A program made the translations under genes and the position numbers. Of a stretch of 9,537 bases of DNA, positions 1 through 6,500 are shown piece after piece. Source of the stretch: DATFKA01 sp042095835 (GTDB lineage: Bacteria > Bacteroidota > Bacteroidia > Chitinophagales > Saprospiraceae); the NCBI GenBank assembly GCA_042095835.1, contig JBELML010000182.1, positions 1 through 9,537 of the forward strand, in the 5' to 3' direction. Under the pieces are notes generated by a model. That model did no database searches, had not been told where the DNA came from, and saw nothing but the letters and a program-made list of their open reading frames with translations. Every line of letters begins with the position of its first letter. Position 1 is the first letter of the stretch.

Positions 1-89
1 TATTGGTTAAAAAGATGACTTTCAAAATGCTTAGAAATTTATGTTACACGGTATTTAATACGTCGCAATTTAAATAAAGGTTTTGTAGA
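1..89. other. AT-rich intergenic stretch, nothing recognised
   Basis: This stretch lies outside the repeat element that begins near base 90. I see no credible gene, no tRNA-like fold, no strong hairpin and no good Bacteroidota promoter (TTG and TAnnTTTG at the right spacing) on either strand. It may be the end of an intergenic region whose next gene lies left of the window. Confidence 0.5.
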
Positions 90-278
90 CTTAGTAACAG
101 TCAAAAAATAACTATTCGATTTTGATGGAATCTTCCCGACCTAAAGCCGGGACAGGCTTGCACCAATACGGCGTTAAAAAGCCTCCTCAATGCCCTGCAT
201 TGCCTACGTTTTTTGCCTTGTCTTGGTTCAAAATCTTCTCGATCAAAATGCGATACTTATTCTTTGTCCGTTACTTAG
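90..278. repeat. MITE-like structured repeat element, copy 1 (complete)
   Basis: Bases 90-126 and the reverse complement of 242-278 match at 29 of 37 positions by hand alignment. This gives imperfect terminal inverted repeats around a 115-bp core. The core holds three hairpins. The first pairs 134-140 with 146-152 (TCCCGAC/GCCGGGA, one A-C mismatch on the plus strand, a G-U wobble if read on the minus strand). The second pairs AGGCTT 154-159 with AAGCCT 179-184. The third pairs CAATGC 188-193 with GCATTG 197-202 around a CCT loop. Bases 93-201 recur at about 90% identity at the right end of the window in the same orientation. Short length, terminal inverted repeats, no coding capacity and at least two copies fit a non-autonomous mobile element or a REP-like structured repeat. 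I see no clear target-site duplication, so mobility is inferred. The minus-strand DUF72 gene ends inside the right terminal repeat, so the element would form its 3' untranslated region. Confidence 0.7.
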
Positions 279-1186
279 CCAAATAAACTCAATTGTTCTC
301 CCTGATCTTCTATAAACTTTGGTCCCCTAGTCTGGACCTCTGGGATAAATTGAGCTATACTGTGTAAATAGGCTGCCAATTCTGGTGCGAGAATATTATC
401 TGGTTCATGGGTGAAAAAATAAGCAGCAGTCAAGCCTTGTGCATACCATTTCTCCAGCCGTTGTTTCCAAGCATCAGACCTTTCGTAATCACTTTTATGC
501 AATCCATTCCCGACAAAACGAATCATCGCAATAGGGCAAGTCACGCCCATGTGTAAGACATCCCTTCTTCCAGCGACATCAGTGATAACTGCTGCTTTTT
601 GATACTTGGTCAACAAATTCAAAAATTGTCGACTAGCCTCAGGCGTTTCGAACCAACTTGCATGCCTCACTTCTACTGCTAAAGGTATTGAATGTGGCCA
701 TATTTCCAACAACTGCTCTAGTAAAGCGATCTTTTGCAAGCCAAAGTGTGGCGGCAATTGTATAAAACAACAACCCAATTTTTCGTCCAATCCTGCAATG
801 GAATCCCAAAACAGTCGTAAGTTTTGACTACTCAATCCTAGGTCTTTACGATGACTAATAGCTTGTGGTACTTTAGGGCAAAACTTAAAATCCTCTGCGC
901 TTTCTTTTCGCCATTTATCAATCGTTTCTACGTTTGGAATTCTATAGTGAGTAGTATTTAACTCTATGGTATTGAACTGTTTAGCATAAGCATGAAGATA
1001 GTCTTTGCTCTTTGTGCCCTTAGGATAGACCTTAGCTACCCACTCTTTCATAGACCAGCCTGTACAGCCGATATATAGCTGTTTGGTAGTAGGTACATGC
1101 CCAGTAAGTACTTTTGCGTTACCCAAGGGATCAAGGGGCAAACTAAAATCTACTTCCTCAATATTTTCTAGTTTTCCAAACTTCAT
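275..1186 (-). CDS. DUF72 (YecE-like) family protein
   Basis: A 303-residue protein of the DUF72/YecE family, which adopts a TIM-barrel-like fold and has no firmly established biochemical function. Visible family signatures are IGCTGWSMKEW (39-49), NTIELNTTHYRIP (72-84), FKFCPKVPQAISH (100-112), LGCCFIQLPPHF (137-148) and AVEVRHASW (170-178). A long amphipathic C-terminal part ends in EQLSLFG. The first 35 residues before the first barrel strand are a modest N-terminal extension compared with the shortest family members. The ATG at 1186 is the only sensible start, because the first core motif follows 38 residues later. The gene is divergent from tpiA with 100 bp between the starts, and a perfect inverted repeat begins 18 bp upstream of this ATG. 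Its TAA stop (275-277) lies within the right terminal repeat of the element at 90-278. The family assignment is secure; the cellular role is unknown. Confidence 0.9.
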   Translation of the reverse strand: MKFGKLENIEEVDFSLPLDPLGNAKVLTGHVPTTKQLYIGCTGWSMKEWVAKVYPKGTKSKDYLHAYAKQFNTIELNTTHYRIPNVETIDKWRKESAEDFKFCPKVPQAISHRKDLGLSSQNLRLFWDSIAGLDEKLGCCFIQLPPHFGLQKIALLEQLLEIWPHSIPLAVEVRHASWFETPEASRQFLNLLTKYQKAAVITDVAGRRDVLHMGVTCPIAMIRFVGNGLHKSDYERSDAWKQRLEKWYAQGLTAAYFFTHEPDNILAPELAAYLHSIAQFIPEVQTRGPKFIEDQGEQLSLFG

Positions 1187-1203
1187 GAATTACTAATTTT
1201 ATT

Positions 1204-1235
1204 GATTTGCTAGCCTATTTTTTAGCTAGCAAATC
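1204..1235. promoter_or_regulatory. perfect 11-bp inverted repeat between divergent genes
   Basis: GATTTGCTAGC at 1204-1214 is the exact reverse complement of GCTAGCAAATC at 1225-1235, with a 10-base T-rich spacer. It sits between the divergent starts of the DUF72 gene (ATG at 1186) and tpiA (ATG at 1287). Its right arm ends one base before the candidate tpiA -7 element at 1237. The position suits an operator for a dimeric regulator acting on one or both promoters. A terminator is unlikely because no gene ends here. If the DUF72 transcript starts further right, the repeat could instead be a 5' leader hairpin. The repeat is directly visible; the regulatory role is inferred. Confidence 0.5.
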
Positions 1236-1236
1236 C

Positions 1237-1244
1237 TATCTTCG
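1237..1244 (+). promoter_or_regulatory. candidate -7 promoter element for tpiA
   Basis: TATCTTCG matches the Bacteroidota -7 consensus TAnnTTTG at all but one defined position. Transcription from it would start near 1248-1250 and give a leader of about 37 bases, A-rich and without a Shine-Dalgarno sequence, as is usual in this phylum. No TTG stands at the preferred distance upstream. The nearest is at 1207-1209, 27 bases away, inside the left arm of the inverted repeat. The upstream half is therefore weak or activator-dependent. Confidence 0.45.
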
Positions 1245-1286
1245 CAGCGCACATCGCAAGAAACTAAAAAACAATCAAAACCAATC

Positions 1287-2042
1287 ATGAACAGACGAAA
1301 AATAGTTGCTGGAAATTGGAAAATGAATACAAGCTTGAGCGACGGTAAAGCATTAGCTGCAGACCTAGCTTCAGCCAATAAAGCAGATGATGTAGAAGTG
1401 ATCATTTGTACACCTTTTACGCATTTAGCTACCATAAGCCAGGTGATCGCAGATAGCCCCAAGCTTGCTTTGGGTGCGCAAAACATCCACCAGGAGGCCA
1501 AAGGCGCTTTTACCGGAGAAATTTCAGCAGACATGCTACTTTCTGTCGGTGCAGAATATGTTATCATTGGCCACTCTGAGCGTAGAGCTTATTTTGGAGA
1601 AGATAATGCCTTGCTTGCAGCTAAAACCGATGCAAGTATCGCAGCGGGTTTAAAACCTATTTTCTGCTGTGGGGAACCACTAGAAATCAGGGAAGCCGGT
1701 ACACATGTCGACTTAGTGACGACTCAATTAAATGAAGGATTATTCCACCTTTCGGAGGAAGATATTCAGAAAGTTGTTATTGCCTACGAACCCGTTTGGG
1801 CCATTGGTACGGGTGTTACCGCTAGCCCCGAGCAAGCACAAGACATGCATGCTGCTATCCGCAAAATGGTCGATGAGAAATATGGTAAAGCTATTGCCGA
1901 TCAAATGGTCATCTTATACGGTGGAAGCGTAAAACCTAAAAATGCGAATGAGCTATTCACTCAGCCAGATGTAGACGGTGGCTTAGTAGGTGGAGCTTCT
2001 TTAAAGGCCGATGACTTCGCTGCAATTATTAATAGTTACTAA
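1287..2042 (+). CDS. tpiA: triosephosphate isomerase
   Basis: A 251-residue cytoplasmic TIM-barrel enzyme, the normal bacterial length, interconverting dihydroxyacetone phosphate and glyceraldehyde 3-phosphate in glycolysis and gluconeogenesis. The active-site residues are all present: Asn10 and Lys12 in AGNWKMN (8-14), the electrophilic His96 in IIGHSERR (93-100), the catalytic base Glu168 in AYEPVWAIGTG (166-176), and the phosphate-binding glycines in YGGSV (211-215) and GGLVGGASL (231-239). The ATG at 1287 puts the first strand (RRKIVAGNWK) directly at the N-terminus, so the start is sound. A candidate promoter lies about 45 bases upstream. The gene is single on its strand here. Its TAA stop at 2040-2042 overlaps the TAG stop of the converging rtcB gene, leaving no room for a terminator between them. 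There is nothing to suggest an altered substrate. Confidence 0.98.
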   Translation: MNRRKIVAGNWKMNTSLSDGKALAADLASANKADDVEVIICTPFTHLATISQVIADSPKLALGAQNIHQEAKGAFTGEISADMLLSVGAEYVIIGHSERRAYFGEDNALLAAKTDASIAAGLKPIFCCGEPLEIREAGTHVDLVTTQLNEGLFHLSEEDIQKVVIAYEPVWAIGTGVTASPEQAQDMHAAIRKMVDEKYGKAIADQMVILYGGSVKPKNANELFTQPDVDGGLVGGASLKADDFAAIINSY

Positions 2043-3442
2043 CGACTCCTATCCATCCTGACTACTTTAGGTTGGAAAGTACCCAAAGTCTCCACGAGGT
2101 CTTGTTGTTGATACATGACTTCGTGGATGTCTTTATAGGCAAAAGGTGCCTCATCTAGCGCGCCGCCAATCAAATCCACACCTGCTTCAGCAAGATGCTT
2201 TTGCCAAGCAGCGTGCGTAATCGAATGTTTGGCCTTAGTCCTAGACATTTTGCGACCAGCTCCATGAGCAGCAGAGTAAATTGCCTGCTCAACGCCCTTC
2301 CCTTTTACAATAAATGCAGGTGCAGTCATAGACCCTGGAATAATACCAAGGACATTTTTTCCAGCAGGTGTGGCACCTTTCCTATGAACGATCAACTCTT
2401 CTCCATTCACTTTTTCTTTCCAAGCAAAATTGTGGTGATTTTCTACCATTTTAATTGGCTCTTGTCCTAAAAACTGGCCCATCCTTTTGTGGATATGATG
2501 GTGACAAGCCGAGGCATAATCTCCAGCTAGATTCATGGCCAACCAGTATTCTATTCCAGCTTCAGAATCCATGTCCAGCCAGGCCAAATGTTTGGCTTCC
2601 TTGGGTAGTTTTCGGATCGATCGAGCCACTTCGGTATAGTGTTGAGCGATATTAGCGCCCAATCCGCGAGAGCCCGAGTGACTTAATAGGGCCAAATATT
2701 CTCCTGCTGGCAGTTGGAGGTGATCATCATATTGAGAAATACTGACTTGGCCAAATTCTACAAAATGGTTGCCCGAGCCCGAGGTGCCGATCTGTTGCTG
2801 AGCTTTATACTTCAGTTTTTTAACGAGCTGAATTTCCTTGAACAAGGGATGGTGCAATACCTCGTCATCCAGGGGTTTATCAAAAACTTTTTGACCAAAA
2901 CGGCTGTGATTTTCTAGTGCTTTTTTGAACCTGGATCGATCCTTATCCATTTTTTGCGGAGGCATATCATAGACGGAGAGGCACATCCTACAACCGATAT
3001 CCATTCCTACGGCATAGGGAATAATGGCATTTTCTGTAGCTAATACGCCGCCAATGGGCAGGCCATAGCCTTGGTGAGCATCGGGCATTAAGGCTCCTGC
3101 TTTGGCAATGGGCAATCGCATAGCGATATGCATTTGATCTTGGGCGCCCTTTTCAATATTCGCCGCCCCATAGACTTGGTAAGGCAAGGCTTTGGGAGAA
3201 AGCTGCACGCGCTTAGCTACCGCTTCCTTTTGTGGAATCAACATGCCTACTACTTTAGCAAAATGCTCATCTTCCACATAATTTTCAGGATGATCAGCAA
3301 CTGCCGCTAATACATCTAATTTTTCTTGGTGAGAATGATATTTATAATGCCGCTTGATGACTTCTAAAGCCAAACTCACCGCCGGTCCTTCTTCAAAACC
3401 GAGTTTTACTAAATCTTTCCCTCTTAATTTTGGCTTAGCCAT
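2039..3442 (-). CDS. rtcB: RtcB-family 3'-5' RNA ligase
   Basis: A 467-residue protein of the RtcB family. These are GTP- and Mn2+-dependent ligases that join RNA 2',3'-cyclic phosphate (or 3'-phosphate) ends to 5'-hydroxyl ends in RNA repair or tRNA healing. Counting from the chosen ATG, the family core is complete: PYAVGMDIGCRM with metal ligands Asp148 and Cys151, GSGNHFVEF with His226, LSHSGSRGLG with His255, HHNFAWKE with His337, HRKGATPA (353-360), IPGSMTAP, and SAAHGAGRKMSR with His393 as the expected guanylate-accepting nucleophile. DEAPFAYKDIHEV lies near the C-terminus. The frame stays open to a TTG at 3485-3487, but the ATG at 3440-3442 gives the conserved-looking start MAKPKLRGKDLVKLGF and is preferred. 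No archease or RtcA gene lies nearby. The gene follows the 1505-residue gene by 61 bp on the same strand and may be co-transcribed with it. The family is certain; the physiological RNA substrate is not. Confidence 0.95.
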   Translation of the reverse strand: MAKPKLRGKDLVKLGFEEGPAVSLALEVIKRHYKYHSHQEKLDVLAAVADHPENYVEDEHFAKVVGMLIPQKEAVAKRVQLSPKALPYQVYGAANIEKGAQDQMHIAMRLPIAKAGALMPDAHQGYGLPIGGVLATENAIIPYAVGMDIGCRMCLSVYDMPPQKMDKDRSRFKKALENHSRFGQKVFDKPLDDEVLHHPLFKEIQLVKKLKYKAQQQIGTSGSGNHFVEFGQVSISQYDDHLQLPAGEYLALLSHSGSRGLGANIAQHYTEVARSIRKLPKEAKHLAWLDMDSEAGIEYWLAMNLAGDYASACHHHIHKRMGQFLGQEPIKMVENHHNFAWKEKVNGEELIVHRKGATPAGKNVLGIIPGSMTAPAFIVKGKGVEQAIYSAAHGAGRKMSRTKAKHSITHAAWQKHLAEAGVDLIGGALDEAPFAYKDIHEVMYQQQDLVETLGTFQPKVVRMDRSR

Positions 3443-3503
3443 TAAAATGTGTTTTGTACGTGGGCTATAACCAAAACGACTATGCAATTAGTTCCAGCAG
3501 CCT

Positions 3504-6500
3504 TTAGTTTCCTGTACTTTGCATGGCTCTAACCCTTCTGACAAACATATTCGCACGGTTGGCGGTCTCTACTAAAATTTCGTAAGTATCACCGCCTGGC
3601 ATTTTGGTCACCAACTCGGTTTTCTTCATTTTCTCACAAGCATCCATAAATTGGGTATCGTTGGAGTATACCTCCAATACTCCTTGCTTGAAACCAAAAT
3701 AGTAGTAAATCTGGGAAGGAAACTTCAAATAATAATAGAACCGGTCTCCACCAACTGCCCCCATTTTATACTCAATAAAGGCATCGACCTGACGATTAAT
3801 GGGGGCTCCATTGATACTGACTAAACCTACCTTCGGGCTGGTAGAAACCCAGGTCTGAAAGTCCATATCCCATTTCATTTTGAGATCGGAAACCAAGATC
3901 GTATGTTTTTTTGCGGCTTTAGGTAATTCAAATTTACCTAATGCGAAACCATTAAACGACTCGGTAAGGCCAGGCGTACCTGGAAACATCATCGAAAACT
4001 GTTTCTTATACTTTTCTTGATTGGCCAAATAGGGCGTTGGATTTAGAGAAAGCGTATTGCGCTCCACTTCCGCTAAAACATATCTAAATAATCTTTCAGG
4101 AAGGATAAAATTCACTCCTGCTAAAGCATCAACCGTAACGGGCGGTGGTGGCGTTTCAGCTCGTAAACTATCTGGAATATCCGGTGGTAATACGGTCTCA
4201 ATACTACCATATGCATCAAGACTTGTATATTTTAAATCGCCGGCAATTCCTAATTTTCCTTCTCCACGGATCTTACCGGTTTTATTCTCAAAAACTAAAA
4301 GGTTGCCGAGGTAGGCATCATCAATAACTTTTGAAGAATCCCCAAAGATGAATTCATCTTTAGCTTTATCATACTTGAAAACACCTGTTACATCTAGGAT
4401 TTTTCGATCTTGTAAAGCATAGGGAGCAGACATGATACTTGGATAAACAATAGGTATATCCCGTCTGAGATATAAACCAGTATAGGCTTTATAGCCTTCT
4501 TCGTCGCGGGGATAATTAAAAGGAATAATGAGGTTGTTTTTATCTGCCTCACAATTGATGCCAAACCACTTGGCATTCTCTAATTTCTCTGCTTCTAATT
4601 TGGCGAAACCTTCGAATTTGAGGTTCACGGATTCTGAATACAGACTGATGTTCCCTTTAAAGGTCGTTTTCTGATCAATAAAAAAGGAATCTACATCTTC
4701 TACCGTACCAGAAGCAATCGTAGCGGTAGGACGCTCACTAATTTTACCTTTTCCAACTCTTTTACCCTGGATGTCAGAAAATTCTATTTCTTGTTCTTTA
4801 CCAGCAATATTGTATTCATAAAACCCGCTGGCCTTATAAGATTTCCTACCCAGAATATCTACTGTAGCTTTGACAATTTTGTGGGTTTTATTGATTGAAT
4901 CTGCAACAATGACTGCATTTTCCAAAGTTTTGATAACTGCCTGAGGCTGTATCGTCACCAGGTTACTATCTGGATAAATGATGGCATCTGCTGAATTAAT
5001 ATAAGGCACCTCCGAAACGATCACATCATTAGAAGTCACATCAATCGTCGCATTTTTTCCAAGAAAAGTCAGAGAATCTTGTCCTTGAATAACAGAAGTG
5101 AAAGCACCAAAATTGCGATCATCCCTTTGCAGTGTTAGGAGATCTTTTTCTAAATCCCAATCAAAGGCATTCATTGTACTGATGTAACCATTTCTATTCA
5201 GGTAGACATAATCATCATCATTGCTTTCAAAAGTCCCCTTATTATCATCAAAGTCAATTTTACCTTTTAGATTTTCGGTACTGAGGGCCATCGCTTCTTG
5301 GCGTTCTAAGGATTTGATTTGTACAGACATGGTATCTGCTTCGATAGAATTGGCTCCAAAAGAAAAGATTTCAGATTCGAGTTCTGCCTTGTCCCATTTT
5401 AAAGTACCATCTCCTTTTACACCTTCCGTCGTCAGGGTCAATACACCTTTCAAAGAATGCTCCTGCTCAGCAAATAGCTTAAACTCCTCTGAAATGATAT
5501 ACATACTATCTTGGTAGGGTTTGAAATCCATTGTCACCTTATCGGCGTGGACCATTGGTGTTTCTACCTCACCTCCTCTAGACTCCGGAAGATCAAAGGC
5601 TTGAGCAGAACTCGTAGCTCCATCTGGTCGGAAAATAAAATCTGTAGATTCGATGACTGAGCCTAAATAAGCAAGTGTCCCCTTGCCCGTCAAACCTTTA
5701 TTACTCAAATCAATCAAACCCTGATATAAACCTTGCCCACCGTAGGTCACATAACCTTCTTCTGGAGTTTCATGAACGAAACCCAAACTATAATCATCTC
5801 TGACCACCGCCGTATCTTTAAAAGGTGGAAATATACCAGTCGATACCAGTTGCCCCTCAAAAGCAATATCCTCTTTTAAGTAGCGCTGTAAACCTGGAAA
5901 TTCAAATGGAGCCACCTCAAAATAAAAGGAATCGCGATGGTAAACGGTATCAGCAACTACAGTGCTATCGTCGTAGTAAACGTAAGACAAGTCGGTTGTT
6001 TTGAACAAGGGATAAATCGCTATCGTATCAAGGCCACTTTTATTACCGACAGAATCAATATAGAGCGTACCATTCAAATTCTCCAATTTGGAGTTTAAGG
6101 CGTAGGCGGGAGAATTCGAGAATTCTACTGGATCTTTAGTAGGTGGAAAAAACCTAAATTGATCGATGGAATCCATCTTTACCTGAAAGGGACGGTACTC
6201 AAAATGAAAGTCCTTTCCCTTGAAATCACTATAACCTGCAAACAAGGTACCTGCAAAATCAAAATCCATTCCAGGTTTTAAAATGATCTGATTCTTTTCT
6301 GGTAGTACACCAACTCTACGCGCGGGGCTGATCTCTAAATTCTTGACACCTCGCACGCTGATTGCCTTGTCCTTGACATTAAAATATCCATTGACATCTA
6401 AAGTGTCAGATTTAACCCGGAGGCGATCATAATCTCTTTGTTCGTAATAGGCTTCCACATAATGCCTGGTTTTCTCCTTAATCTCTACCAACTCCTTCTC

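Noticed and set aside
134..152. Rho-independent terminator for the DUF72 gene
   Set aside because: The stem is only 7 bp, and on the minus strand it is followed by AGATTCC rather than a T run. It is also part of the repeated element, so it is better treated as repeat structure.
90..278. CRISPR array or tRNA-like gene
   Set aside because: There is only one unit at each end of the window, with no regularly spaced short repeats, and the hairpins do not form a cloverleaf with a CCA-adjacent acceptor stem.
1226..1567. Minus-strand 113-codon open frame overlapping the start of tpiA
   Set aside because: It lies almost wholly antisense to the well-supported tpiA gene, has no family features, and is a frame shadow.
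3443..3487. TTG start at 3485-3487 extending RtcB by 15 residues
   Set aside because: The added residues have no family character, while the ATG at 3442 gives an N-terminus typical of RtcB proteins with the LRGKDLVKLG-type opening.
5221..5517. Plus-strand 98-codon open frame inside the large gene
   Set aside because: It is antisense to the continuous 1505-codon frame, its composition looks like a reverse-frame translation, and it has no recognisable motif.
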